Shown: positions 20,384 through 31,139, counted from the first letter of the stretch. The stretch: 64,000 bases of DNA from Bremia lactucae (GCF_004359215.1 NC_090613.1:2538356-2602355), one strand, 5' to 3'. The notes: generated by a model from the sequence alone, not told the origin. Translations and numbers: made by a program.

Positions 20384-21481
20384 AATGAGCCTCCATCTCG
20401 ATTGGGCTCGTTTCCACCACCTATCCGAACATCATCGGGAGGTGACAGAGCACTTGGCGCAAAGCTTTGTGAACAAGCCCTGGCCAGGCTCTTGGGCAAT
20501 CCTTCTGAGCAACATGTTGCTCAGTTGGAGCAGTTTGAGGCATTCATGCTCGGACAGCGAAGGGTCGCGTCTGAGGCAAAAAGCCATGTGGTGGAAGAGT
20601 CTGTCACTCAGACTCAGGATGAGCTTAGGCAAGAGCAGGCTTGGAGCGAGGCTCTCAACAGGACTGTTTAGATGCTCTCCAACCGGCCGCATCAGCCGAG
20701 GCCCATTCGGATGGACCCGCCCAAGTTCGACGGAACTGCAGCGCACACGATTTTACACTGGCAATTAGCCGTGGAGCAATGCGGTGTGACGCGGCTCATC
20801 GATGACGCCACTCGAATGGTGTCTTATGCTATGTCCCATTTGCGCGGTAAGGCCTCCGAGTGGGCTTACTCGTCGCTTATGGTAGACGGAAAGGCTTTCC
20901 CTACATGGGCAATCTTTAAGGAAAACATTCGCTTCCTTGTACCAGCCGCTAAACAACGAGGTCTTGCTTCAGGTGCGCTTCTTCGGGGCGCGAAAGGCGA
21001 AGCGATCCCTGCAAGAGTATATGCAGGAGATGCGCTCGCCTTCGGCATCCATTACCGGAGGTCCGACTCCGGGGTACATTAATGTGTCCACGTTTATGAA
21101 CGGACCACGCCACGGTCAATCGATACATGCCCTTTTCAGAAAGGTGCCGTCGACGATGGTAAGGCAATCCAAATTGCCTCACTTAAGGAGCAATCTTTCA
21201 ACAGAGCCTCGGTGACAGCTTGGTATAAGCCTTCAGCCGAGAGGTCTGAGCCCACTCCCACGGAGTTGGGCAATGCAGACGTTGAAGGTTTTAAATGCGG
21301 CAAGCGCGGCCATATGATTACTCGCTGCTATGAGTCGCTGCTAGTGCGAAGACGCCCAGAAAGGAGACTCCCTTCCCAAACTGCGATAGCAAGACCCAGC
21401 GTGCAAGACGAATGCGTTCTGCATCGACCACCGAGGGGGCGGGAAATGCAGGAGCGCGGTATGGGCGAGATGCCCTACTGA
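20384..21481 (+). pseudogene. C4 element: Gag with CCHC zinc knuckle
   Basis: ATG at 20384 starts MSLHLDWARFHHLSEHHREV, 43 bases after the primer site, and shifts frame near 20450 into EQALARLLGNPSEQHVAQLE. Capsid core: DPPKFDGTAAHTILHWQLAV and SYAMSHLRGKASEWAYSSLM (20672-20900). The C-terminal part includes AWYKPSAERSEPTPTELGNA and the intact knuckle KCGKRGHMITRC (CX2CX4HX4C) near 21294-21331. This Gag has little in common with the A/D Gag, so C is a separate lineage. There are at least three frame breaks. Confidence 0.8.
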
Positions 21482-22780
21482 CGCGGACTCTGAAGCTACC
21501 CCAAAGTTCAGAGTTTTCGAACAAATGAGTAGCATGGTCCCTGAGGTCTCGAAATTTCGGACCTCAACCCTGCAGGTCTATAGCGCTCAAGTACGAGGCT
21601 ATAGCCAGGTGATGACCCTCCATGTGAATCCGAGTGCATCACAAATTTGAAAAGCTCGCGGCTCTAAAACAGAGACCGACGGTGTTTAAGTCGCTTTGCC
21701 AGGATGGCAAGCGAGAAGAGGCGACCGTTCGTTAGCGATCGGCGCGCTCGTAAAGTCTGAGGGAGTTCAGGTAGAACTCCCCTTCAGCTTTAGTGACTTA
21801 TCTTGTAAAGAGAAGTTCACAGTGCTAGGTATGGAGAGTCCGTATGACCTCATCCTTGGCATGCTATGGTTGGCAAAACACAAACAATGGATAGACTGGC
21901 GTGCACGAACATTTGCGAACTAAACTCAGGACACCGAAGACGATGTGCTCCTGCGAGAGCCATATGTAACTGATGTCGTGTCGGATGCAGTTGAGGGTGC
22001 GCTGACGAGATGTCAAACGTCACCAGGTCCTCCCCAGAGCCTAAAGCCTGGTGAAGTAGAAAGTGTACCGACATGAAGTCAGGTGATACAAAGTCCTACC
22101 CAGTTCGGAGAGACTGGTGTAGTAAAAAGGACGATGACAAGTAGTCATGCGTTCGAATGTATTGCACAGAGCCGAAAGTCTGTGGCAGTTGATGGGAATC
22201 TGACAGGAAGTTAAGCGTCGCATGCACCGGCAGTGCCTAGACCCTGGTGCGGTTGGAAGGGGTGCGTTAGCCAGGAGAGCTACGGCACCCGCTCCCCGTC
22301 AAACGTCGTGGTTACTTGGAGAACGAGTACTCGACAGATAGGACGATTAAAGGCACGTCAAAACAAGTGACCTTTGGATTGGTACTGACAAAAGAGGATG
22401 TGCCTTCGAACGAGGTGTCCGAGGCCGTCGAAGAAAAATAACAGAGGCTTTCTGAGTGGAGGTGCTCCAGCAAGTCTTAAAATCTGCTGAGGAGATAGTA
22501 AAAACCCCGGAGGTGGAGTGAGATCTGTTATTTGCCGAATTAAAGGAAGGAAAGATCCACGAAATAGTCACACCAGTTCAATAAGATAAATTGGTGGACT
22601 GGAGCTCGTCGTTCACAAAAGAGAAGAGCGTCCTAGAAACGGACAAAAAGATATGGATCGCTGCTCAAAGTTGGGATGCCTTGAGAGACAGTCCGTTTCT
22701 TGCAGCTCTGTGGGAAATATCGTGATGTGTTCCCAGAAGAATTGCCGAGCCATTTGCCAGCAGATAGGGCATCGGGCACA
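21482..22780 (+). pseudogene. C4 element: protease and protease-RT linker
   Basis: It reads through VMTLHVNPSASQI (about 21610), ARRGDRSLAIGALVKSEGVQ and ESPYDLILGMLWLAKHKQWI with the ending DWRARTF (21696-21923); the last is the protease C-terminal block. As in C3 the expected catalytic DSG/DTG is not seen. The linker to 22780 has many stops but keeps RT-proximal words such as KGRKDP and HTSS. The cluster of minus frames over 22347-23058 is opposite this coding DNA and looks like shadow. Confidence 0.65.
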
Positions 22781-23560
22781 ACATTGCGTTGGAAGCTGGC
22801 ACTAAGTATTGTGTGACCAGGCATGGCCGTTGTCGAATGAACAAGTCGATTCTATCGATGATTTCTTCGACAAACGAGCCAAGGCGAGACATGTGCGTGA
22901 GAGCAAATTGCCTCACTGCAGCGCGACCTTTTGGGGGCGTAAAGCCACCGGTGGATGGCCCGTGACTCATGCTTGCAATAAGCTGAACACGGCGACCATA
23001 CCGGCGCAAACGCCAATCTCGCGGAAAGATGTTCTCTTGAACTCCATGGGAAAGTCACCTACCTTTTCCGCGTTTGATTTGAAAGATGACTACTATCAGT
23101 TACTCATGAGAGAGTCCGATGTAGCCAAAAACAGCTTTAAGCACCCAAAGCGGTATGCTTTGGGAGTGGCGTGTGATGCCCCAAGGTTTAAAAAAACACC
23201 AGCGACATTCAACCGAGTGGTGGCTCACGTGATGTGTCAGTACCGTGCCTACGCACCCCATTACTTTGACGATGTATTCGTGCATAGTAGGGCCGAGGAT
23301 GGGCTGACCGAATAGAGTCGCACAATCGCCATCTCGACGCTGTGTTGTAGATTTTGAGTGGCTCCCAATCGTACGTCAACTTGCAAAAGTGCGTCATTGG
23401 TCCCCGAGAAACATGTGCTGGGCTGCATCGTAGGTACGAGGAGACCCAGACAAGGAAAAATCGGTAGAGGAATGGCCAAGCCCACGGAATGGGAAGGATT
23501 TGAGCCAATTCCTAAGGCCCGGTAGTTACTTGCATAACTATAGAAAGAATTATGCCATAC
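22781..23560 (+). pseudogene. C4 element: reverse transcriptase
   Basis: The frame 22809-23315 gives SNEQVDSIDDFFDKRAKARH, HACNKLNTATIPAQTPISRK, FSAFDLKDDYYQLLMRESDV and the polymerase box HYFDDVFVHSRAEDG, with all palm aspartates. A short frame slip garbles the PSGMxWEWxxMPQGL block (about 23150-23190). Past a stop at about 23315 the thumb and connection continue to TTGCATAACTATAG (about 23531-23544), the point at which C3 was broken. It is the best RT of the C family here. Confidence 0.8.
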
Positions 23561-24060
23561 GAACTAAACCATTGTCTGACCTCCTTAAAAAGGACGAAGA
23601 ATTGGTGTGATTAAAAGGACAAGAATATGCATTCACATCAGTGAAGCAATTTCTTGTAGAGGCACCGCTCTTGGCATTGCCAAACGCGGATAAGCCCTTT
23701 AGCGTTGTCTGCGATGCAAGCAATTTTGCAATCGTCAGCGCGCTCATGCAGAAGGGTGACGACGGCGTTAACCCTGTCTTCTCCTTTCTGTCCCGGCTAT
23801 TAAAAGCCGCGGAACTGAATTACCCTGTGCATGACAAAGAGCTACTTTCAATAAAGTATGCTCTTGTCAAGTTTCGAGTGCACTTAATGAGCTCCAAACC
23901 ATTTGTAATTTATACGGATCAAGCATCGTTGCGGACCGCTATACACTCATTGCACCTCTCACCTAGAATGGCAAGATGGTTTACATTCTTCGCTAAAATT
24001 TAATTTCTAAGTTGAATACGAGCCGGGTAAGTCGAATGTCTTGGCTGACGCTTAATCGCG
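23561..24060 (+). pseudogene. C4 element: RNase H
   Basis: Frame 23641-24003: FSVVCDASNFAIVSALMQKG (first D), YPVHDKELLSIKYALVKFRV (E) and FVIYTDQASLRTAIHS (second D), ending near a degraded YEPGKSNVLADA (24016-24050). RNase H removes the RNA strand after copying. The acidic residues are intact, with D-Q replacing the usual D-H. It connects RT (upstream) and integrase (downstream) of the same polyprotein. Confidence 0.8.
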
Positions 24061-24126
24061 CAACCAGACTTCGAGATAAGACACCAGGAAAGTGTGCCTC
24101 GTGCTTAAGCACAATCTGAGCCGTTA

Positions 24127-25486
24127 AAGATGGCAACCATTAAGGCCCACCACGTAACGAGCTCGATAGCCTCTGGAATAAAAGAGAGCCACAGTCAGGA
24201 CGAATATTGTCACCTGCTGTTTGTTCACTTCGGTGGACGAAAGATTACCCTTCTGTCGCAACTGAAAGCTAAGCTAAATCGCTTTAGCTGCAGCGGTGGC
24301 CTGTTATGGCACCAGCTGTAACCTAGTGATCCCTTGAGAATCTATGTGCCTCATGCCACAGATCTCCGATGCAGCCAAAGCGGCAGTAAGCACTTTAAGC
24401 GGTATCTTTGGGAGAAGCTTGTGATCTATGTGCCTCATGACACAGATCTCAAGCTGATGATCCTACTCGAGCTTCATGATGCGCCATCAAATGGGCATCT
24501 AGGCCGTAAGAAGACATTTTTAAAAGTGTCAGAGAAATTTTGGGGGCCACACCTAATTTTCGCTCTTGTAACCGGTGTCACCGGTATTAGCGCGTCAAGC
24601 CTGCACCGGCCACCAATGCGCAACTGAAGCCGGTACCGATTCCAACGGATTGTTGGAAGTCGGTCAGTCTGGAGTTCGTGTTTCGCATTCCGGTCAACCG
24701 CAAAGGTCGGACGGTGCTCGTCATCTTTGTAGCCAGACTGAGTAAAATGGTGCATCTAGCACCATGCAAAACATCGATCACAGGCAAGGAGGCAGCTCTC
24801 ATGTTCCTGGAACATGTATAACGACTACACGGGATGCCCGAGTCCATAGATCGGACCGGGATCCACGTTTTCCGTCTGGTTTTTGGCGACATGTGTTCGA
24901 GCCACTAGGTAGCAAGCTCCACATGTCGACCAGAGATCATTTCCAGACCGATGGCCAAACAGAACTTACCAATCGGGTCGTGGTGGATGTCTTACGCACG
25001 ATAGCAGCTCCCAAAAAATAGAGCAAGCAATTGCCCTTTGTGGAGTTCGCTATAAATAACAGTGTCCACGTCAGTACGGGTGATAAACCGTTTTAGATAA
25101 ACGGACTGTGCCATCCTCGGACGCCAGTCTCGTTTGTGCGCTGCCCGAGTCTTGGAGGGCCCCTCACTACGCTCGAACCGAAAGAGGGACATAGTTTCGT
25201 CAATATGACGATGATCCGTGAGGGTATCATCTCAAAGACAGAAACTTGCCCCTGCCGGTTTGGCAGCGGTCAGTATGGAGTCACGGCAAGAATGCGTGCG
25301 CTTCAAAATAAAAATGATGTTGTGTTAATGACAACTACGTCCTATGAGCGACCTCTCGGTGGTGTAATAGGCGAGTTAGTTACAGGAAGCGTGGGCGAGG
25401 CTCAACGCTTTATGTATGAGCGATTAGCCATAACACGAAAAATCCGTGACGCGATGGTCTTCGCCAGAAGGATCCAATCCCTATGA
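24127..25486 (+). pseudogene. C4 element: integrase, with an internal RT-derived insertion
   Basis: Zinc domain: LLELHDAPSNGHLGRKKTFL (about 24465), with the later Cys pair lost. Core: RKGRTVLV and [11 protein letters not shown] (D1 region), RDPRFPSGFWRHVFEPLGSK (D2) and TDGQTELTNRVVVDVLRTIA (E), then the C-terminal region to 25486. Between 24369 and 24423 lies sequence copied from RT (the SDVAK to LWEW region), flanked by duplicate copies of ATCTATGTGCCTCATG. The chromodomain, aORF1 and 3' LTR are absent: C4 stops near 25486 in the KIRDAMVFA block. Confidence 0.75.
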
Positions 25487-26162
25487 TGTCTCTAACATTT
25501 CTACTGGCATCATCGAAGGAAGTGCTCGTGGAGGACATGAAGAAAAAATTGGATGTAGGACAGATCGATGCTAAGTGTGCGATGTACGGCAGGTATTTGC
25601 GGAGGGAACAATGTCGTCCCGTGTCGCTCGACGGCTCTGCCGAAGAACGCAAACGCAAACGCATTCAACCCTTACGGCTGTCGAGATTGCGAGTCTGCTA
25701 GGCTTGTATGAGCAAGATTTTGTGAAGCATCACGAAAGCATCTGGACTTAGTTGGCGAAAGCCATCTCGCATCAACTCTTGACAATCAAGTGGGCTTTCA
25801 AGAAGATTAATCGACGTCCTGCAAGCCAGCACATGTGGGTTCAGGCCCCGGTGGACCAACATCGTGCAGCAGGAGGGTCTGCACAATGAAATCAAGCGAC
25901 TATCACCCAAAAATTGAATTTTGCTCATTTTATCTTTAACCCAGCAAATATTTCGACAGAAGATACTGCCGAATGAGCGCCGGTATCCGGAGACATGCGA
26001 CCGTACCTTCTACCAAGCCAACAATGACCTCCCGTTCGTCACCCGAATAGTCGAGCATTTGATGTTGCCCATCCGAAGCTACCTTTGCTGCTCGCTAGAA
26101 GTCGAGAACGTGCTTAAAGCGGAGAAATATTGCGCTTTTTTGATAGTCCTATACAACCATAG
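25487..26162 (+). other. Unrecognised region after truncated C4
   Basis: Plus frame 25483-25701 encodes a short Lys/Arg-rich peptide (LVEDMKKKLDVGQIDAKCAM). Another plus frame has TAVEIASLLGLYEQDFVKHH (about 25670) and, after a stop, AKAISHQLLTIKWAFKKINR. These look coding-like but match no family I know. A minus frame at 25928-25698 is antisense to it. It could be remnant host or DNA-transposon sequence into which C4 was inserted or rearranged. Confidence 0.25.
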
Positions 26163-26618
26163 GTGGAAACATTATTGGTCCTAAAATTGGAGATCCCGGG
26201 TCGTAAAAGTCAGCAGACGAACTACGAAGCGGTAACGAAGTCAATTTTGAAGTCGGCAGAGCTCGCACGCAATAATTTGTCGGACCTACATCACATGTTG
26301 AGTCAAACAAAAACAATCAGTTACGACCAAGTGACTGAGTCCATTCAATTTTTTACCCGGAAAGCCGCAGTGCGCCATCAAGCGGTGAGAGTGCCATATT
26401 TTGGCAAAGTTTATTGTCCTCACAATGAGAGCAAGAATCGTTTTGGCAGCTCCACCTTGGTTTCATGGGCAGGCGTGAGGGTAATTGGTAGAGCACACTG
26501 TTCGGCTTCACAGCCTTACCAGATATACAGACATAGGCCGCCTAACAGCCTATTTGAAAGAAAAAAAACGACGGAGGTCGAAATGGAGGACATGATTTGT
26601 AGATTATCGACCAGCTAA
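26163..26618 (+). CDS. Hypothetical 151-codon frame
   Basis: An open plus frame beginning METLLVLKLEIPGRKSQQTN. The first 75 residues look protein-like (helical, charged: VTKSILKSAELARNNLSDLH). The second half includes a tRNA-like DNA stretch near 26483-26520 and low-confidence sequence. No domain is recognised. It precedes the zinc-knuckle fragment at 26640-26799, so both may derive from one decayed element. It may be a chance frame. Confidence 0.25.
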   Translation: METLLVLKLEIPGRKSQQTNYEAVTKSILKSAELARNNLSDLHHMLSQTKTISYDQVTESIQFFTRKAAVRHQAVRVPYFGKVYCPHNESKNRFGSSTLVSWAGVRVIGRAHCSASQPYQIYRHRPPNSLFERKKTTEVEMEDMICRLSTS

Positions 26619-26639
26619 AAAGCTGTTGTTTAAGCTTGG

Positions 26640-26799
26640 TAGATGCCCTGCTTGTTTGGATGGGGTGGTGCCACTGCTGTGGTTTGCGGCGACAATTATC
26701 GTTAAGGACCCAAATGGCGGCTCCCGTTTGCAATGTCCGCAATGTGGTAATGTTGGACACACGATCGCGCGTTGCAGTTTCATCAAAGACCATTTGTGA
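26640..26799 (+). pseudogene. CCHC zinc-knuckle fragment
   Basis: A plus frame reads VKDPNGGSRLQCPQCGNVGH followed by TIARCSFIKDHL and a stop; CPQCGNVGHTIARC is a perfect CX2CX4HX4C knuckle. Such knuckles occur in retroelement Gag and in cellular nucleic-acid-binding proteins. The neighbouring words match neither the C nor the A/D Gag, so this is a different source. The interval 26800-27044 shows no gene; it ends at the D1 LTR. Confidence 0.45.
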
Positions 26800-27044
26800 G
26801 ACCCGAGAGTATTGTGGTGACAGAAGATGTTAGTTGCAAGCTCAACGACCTTGCCAAACGGTGCTCAAAGGCTGCGGAGGTTTAGACGATGGCTATCAAA
26901 CGACTGAGAAGGCGGCAGCTCAGGCAGCGGTACCACCAGCACAGCCTGTGAACCTTACTTAGTCTTCGCTGAGATATTCACAGGCCGTGGATCGGTAACC
27001 AGCAGCAAGCCGCGAGCGAACTTACTGGCTAAGTGCGTCCCCAT

Positions 27045-27563
27045 TGGAACGGGGGACCTTTCACTAGTACTAATAAGTACTAGTTAGCCTTACACTGATT
27101 ACAGTGTAGGTGAGGTATCTCGAAGCTTCACGTAAACAAGGGTGCAGAGGAAAATTTCTCATGAAGCTAAGAGGTCTCAGCTTTAAGAGTCTAGATTAAT
27201 GCTTAGAATAGGGTAGAAGTAAAATTCTATTAATGAATGAAGTTCCTACATAACGATCTTTCATCTACTACGGACTTTATTATATTAATAACAAACTATG
27301 TATGGCGCCTCCATGCGCACCGCGCAATTGTGTCTTATAACGATTGGCGGGGTTGATTTAAACTTAGACCAACCAATCAATAGAACTAATGTCTTATTGC
27401 ATCAAAATATTACCAGATTTGGTAAGATTGGAACTATTAAGTCAAATTAATCAATAATTATAGTTATTTGTACTTCTTTTTTGCTTATTTACATTCATAG
27501 AACATAATACTAATTATTACTCTTTTAGGAAATAATACTTATGTAACAGGACACCCCGTTACA
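27045..27563 (-). repeat. LTR-D, 3' LTR of element D1
   Basis: A 519-bp copy of the LTR at 34982-35483. On the minus strand it begins TGTAACGGGGTGTCC and ends GGTCCCCCGTTCCA (a decayed TGTAACGG end). The copies at 58623-58933 and 60651-61009 belong to the same family. The outer flank (CCCAT) does not match the other flank (TTGGC), so I see no target duplication. The two D1 LTRs differ at many positions by eye, so the insertion is not recent. Confidence 0.75.
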
Positions 27564-27580
27564 TCACCCCTCTTAACCAA
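27564..27580 (-). promoter_or_regulatory. Polypurine tract of D1
   Basis: The minus strand reads GGTTAAGAGGGGTGA immediately before the LTR start TGTAACGGGG. Comparable tracts precede LTR starts at 46867-46882 (C3, TTAAAGGAGGGTGGG), about 54999-55011 (D2, GGAAAGAGGGTGA) and 61010-61025 (D4). This fixes the 3' end, and hence minus polarity, of D1. Confidence 0.6.
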
Positions 27581-27721
27581 CCGTGACCATAGTGACTGAT
27601 TTGGGGTGACAGGGAATACTAATATGTCGTTCCCTTCAAATTTTGCATTTTAGGTTTTTTAATCAAAAAATCCAAATTTGTCGCGTCACTGATTTTTGTT
27701 CAGAAATTAATTCATTTGCGC

Positions 27722-29610
27722 ATGACGGCTAATAAGTCCGTTCGCGTCGCCCATGAGGCCGCAAAGCTGGCAGCTGCACTGATCCGTGCAGCTGCTGGTG
27801 ATGCAAATACTTCAGTAGACGCTAAAGCGTCTACTCTTGGGAATACGTCACCTCCTACTCTAATTAGAGGTGACTGGAATATGTCATCTGCTGGTGCCAT
27901 TGCAGGTGACAGTGACAAGTCACCGGCTTCACCAGTTGTAGGTGACTGGAATATGTCATCTGCTACACCAATTCTAGGTAACTGGAATATGTCATCTGTT
28001 ACTGCCATTGCAGGTGACGTTGACAAGTCACCGGCTACAGCAATTGTACGTGACGGGTCCAAGTCACCGACATCGCCCAACTCAGTGGTACCGTAAAGGC
28101 CGCCGGATCACTTGGGGCCGAGCTCGTTAAAATCTTTGGGTTCTAACGTAACAACTAAAGCGGTGTTGACGAGGTTGTTCGACGTGTTGGACCTCTTTGG
28201 GGGGTGTCGTCGGATGATGACTTCATGAGGATGATCACTCTGGTGAAGTGAGTATGCGTCTCTAGGAACTCAGTTGTCGCAAAGTAAGAGTGCTGGTGCT
28301 GGTGCTAGTTTGCATCACCTGGAAAGGAGTGATTCTAGGGATCGCTTCAAGGGCCAAGTTCACATTAACGATAACATGAGCCAACAGGAGAGAGATCGGA
28401 AGACATTGCGACTCGCTCCCGTAAAAAAGCCTTGGTTGCCCTCTAAAGGTAACCTAGCTCGTTGGTTTGTTATGACCAACGACCGATACCATATTCCGTT
28501 ATTCAACTCAACCAGGCTTCACAAGCCTGGTGAGGATGAAACGGAATTCTTCTTCGATGCCTTTTTCCGACATCGGTGGCAAAGGATGTAAAACCTTTGT
28601 TCGAAGCTTGTACAACATTTGTCCAGAATGTGCAAAGCATAGGGCGCGAGGCCTGGTACGACAAGCTCGATGTTTTCCGTAAACGGATCGAAAAAAGGAG
28701 CGTTGTTGTCGGTGCACGCTATAAGTTGCACCGTTTGTCTAGAGAGGCATGGATACCTTGCCTCCCATTGGGGGACTCATTGCCATGCTGTTTTAAGGGT
28801 GTAGATCATACCCCTAAGAAGTTATGTTCCCTTAAAGATCATCCCTTTAAGATCCTGTTGATGAACGCTCATCTCTTACGAATGCATCAAGGAATTGACA
28901 ACCTCCAATCCTTTAACGAGCGCGGAAGGCTTTCGTTCTGTGATGAACCCTCTGTCGAGGAGGATGGGTCTCGTCGTACTGTCGAAGCCCGAAACGTTCA
29001 CCATCAGTTGGGAACGAGATTCCCAACTATCATGCGATGGTGGATACCCTCGCCAACGAACCAGATAACTCGTTCGAATCCCCTTTGCCTCGCGGTGGTT
29101 CCAGAGGCGTTCATCAAGAAAACACTCGAATCCGTCAATGGATGTGGAGGGGGAGAAAAAATCGGGTTCGCCTCGTTTGACGAACCCGAATCAAGATCAT
29201 GATTTGGATCACATCCTTCACTATTTGAGGGAGGACATTGATCACGAGCAGTTCCGTCTCCGCGAGTTAGCGGTAACGGTTGATAATGTTTCTCGTCACC
29301 AGTTGAAAATTGTGCGCAATTTGCGATTGATCAACTGGCGAACGAAAGGACACAGCAGTCCCTTCCAAACGAGCTGGTGACATCGATAAACATTAACACG
29401 CATTAATATTATAGTCGTCCGAAGATCTCTTCCTTGATGGAAAACGTGGATCGTCTGGTTCATGAGAATCAGACTCTGTCCCGAGACCATTTGGCTTTCG
29501 CTAGGGGTCAGTTGGCCTTGACGCATGCCCTAGACCGTTCTAGTTTAATCCGGAATCGGAAGAAGCCTCGTACGGATGGTACGAGCGGAGACGCCCAACA
29601 TAAAACGTAG
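27722..29610 (+). pseudogene. aORF2 of D1: antisense ORF between pol and 3' LTR
   Basis: Runs opposite to D1 pol. It starts at ATG 27722 (MTANKSVRVAHEAAKLAAAL) and continues with repeats of the type GDWNMSSATPI / GDSDKSPASPV, an acidic-polar part, NDRYHIPLFNSTRLHKPGED (about 28473), REAWYDKLDVFRKRIEKRSV (about 28650), SFCDEPSVEEDGSRRTVEAR and a heptad-like C-terminus (about 29430-29540). The end TAG is at 29610. D4 (61155-62840) and D2 (54869-53645, minus) carry the same blocks in the same order. Function unknown. The copy has several frame breaks. No known domain is recognised. Confidence 0.6.
28985..29110 (-). pseudogene. D1 element: Pol chromodomain, antisense to aORF2
   Basis: The minus strand reads YLVRWRGYPPSHDSWESRSQ followed by LMVNVSGF. 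The pattern VRWxGY-x-x-x-xDSWEP is the chromodomain of chromovirus-type Ty3/gypsy Pol, which directs integration to chromatin. It is preceded by NHREAKGIR, as in D2 (53614). It lies wholly inside the aORF2 interval on the other strand. The Trp and Tyr cage-type residues are visible. Confidence 0.65.
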
Positions 29611-29833
29611 CGCGCGTACGCATACTACAGGCAGCACGATCCTGTACGCATTGCTTTGGCGATGTAATACACTTAGGGCCGACATGCCTGGGCAGTAATT
29701 TATTACTGCCTACATTCGTCACTACACGTTTTGGTAGGGTTGCGATAGACAGTAGGACTAGGTCGATAATATGAAATGCAAGAATGTTTGCTCTTCCATT
29801 TGTGTCAGAGTTTCGTTTCTGTCGAACCACCAC
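29540..29833 (-). pseudogene. D1 element: integrase C-terminal domain
   Basis: The 97-codon frame RQKRNSDTNGRANILAFHII ... VLLSIATLPKRVVTNVGSNK ... ATFYVGRLRSYHPYEASS is the SH3-like DNA-binding end of a gypsy integrase (HPxFYVGRLKxY motif). Its stop-proximal end overlaps the last codons of aORF2 on the opposite strand. Upstream (29834-30160) is a spacer of poor quality that also occurs in D4 (63189-63365). Confidence 0.65.
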
Positions 29834-30157
29834 ATCATCGATGGAATCCTGACAAAACGGACCACTGCCATCTAGCCAGCAGGAAATCCCCTGCTGACTC
29901 GGTTAAAATTTTATTTTCAGTGCGACTGGTTCGCACTGCGAAGATGTAAATCTTCTCCCTAGTTAGAGCATTATTGCTCTCACAAGTATCACTATTTTTG
30001 ATGCTGGGTCTTAAGCATCGTTATTAGAGTCAGCAATTGCATTTTTTCCACTTCAATGTTGATTAAATTAACATTGGTATCCTTCGCATGACCTAAGTTC
30101 TAATGCGTGTTGGGCAAGAGCTAAAAGATTCTTTGCTCGAGCGGGTCCCTCTCACCA

Positions 30158-31042
30158 TTGAATAAGATTAACTCTCAAGCAAGGTGGGTATACGTGAATG
30201 GCGTAAGCCGATCACGAAAACTGTGTATTCTTTGTCGAAGCATGCATGTCGAATTCTACCATCGGCTTGAACCTGATCCAACTATTAAAAGATTCCACGT
30301 ATCCGCGAAGTATCTCTTCGAGAATACGTATTACCCGCTCCGTCTGACCATCTGTTCATGGATGATCGGAAGTTGACATTTTCAACTGTGTTTGAAGTGA
30401 TTTGAACTCAGTTTGCCAAAATATCGCCGAGAATCTAGGGTCTCGATTTCAGACCAGTACGCGGAGAAAATCGTATCATCAAAGACACGAGCACAGCCTT
30501 TGGATGTGATCGACTCCGGTACTGCAGCAAGATTTACCATTCTGCTGAAACGATCAACAAAAACAAGAATACCAAGTATTCTTATGATCGTCGTCAAAAA
30601 TCCAATGACAAAGTCCATGATTACGGACTGCCAATACTGTGTTGGAACTGGTAGAAGTGTAACGGAGCACGAGCTGAAGCACTGGGCTTTACCCGTTGAC
30701 AACTCCACAGGCACGTATGTACCTGCGGACGAACTCATACTGGCGTGGCGAGTAGAAGTCACGACTTATCGTGAAATAAGTCTTCTCATGTACGCGATGA
30801 CCACTTATTCGTGCATCGTGGCAAATCATTATGGGTGGGGATGATGACACGAAGTGTGTCGCCAGCAATAGCAAGAAGATGCAGTTAACCATTGCGTGTA
30901 GTGTACCGATCTTTTGAGGATCGATACAATTCATATAAGGGTTGCTGGGATGAATTGCTACGGTAATCAACCAACCGTTTAAGAGCCTTTTCTTCTTGAT
31001 AAGCTCTTCTAACGTCGTCGAGTAATATTGACGACGGAACAA
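30158..31042 (-). pseudogene. D1 element: integrase zinc domain and catalytic core
   Basis: Frame 31042-30689 holds ICHDARISGHRVHEKTYFTI and PRQYEFVRRYIRACGV, the H-H-C part of the zinc domain; the final Cys is lost after GV. Frame 30762-30382 carries SVIMDFVIGF (first catalytic D) and VFVDRFSRMVNLAAVPESIT. The second D (SDRDPRF) is out of frame near 30460. The plus frame at 30413-30844 is its shadow. Multiple stops. Confidence 0.7.
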
Positions 31043-31139
31043 TTATTGTTGCAGCAGTGACTTTATGCTTACTGCTGATTGTTGCAACAATGGCCTCCTA
31101 CTCACTGTTCATTCGCGTAACCGGGTCAAAATCGAATCT

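Noticed and set aside
26483..26560. tRNA-like segment (TGGTAGAGCACACTGTTCGGC)
   Set aside because: The D-arm-like words are present, but there is no T-arm GTTCGAATCC block and no pairing acceptor stem that I could find.
30689..31042. Intact integrase zinc domain in D1
   Set aside because: The H, H and first C are present, but the second C is lost to a frame change after RACGV, so it is not intact.
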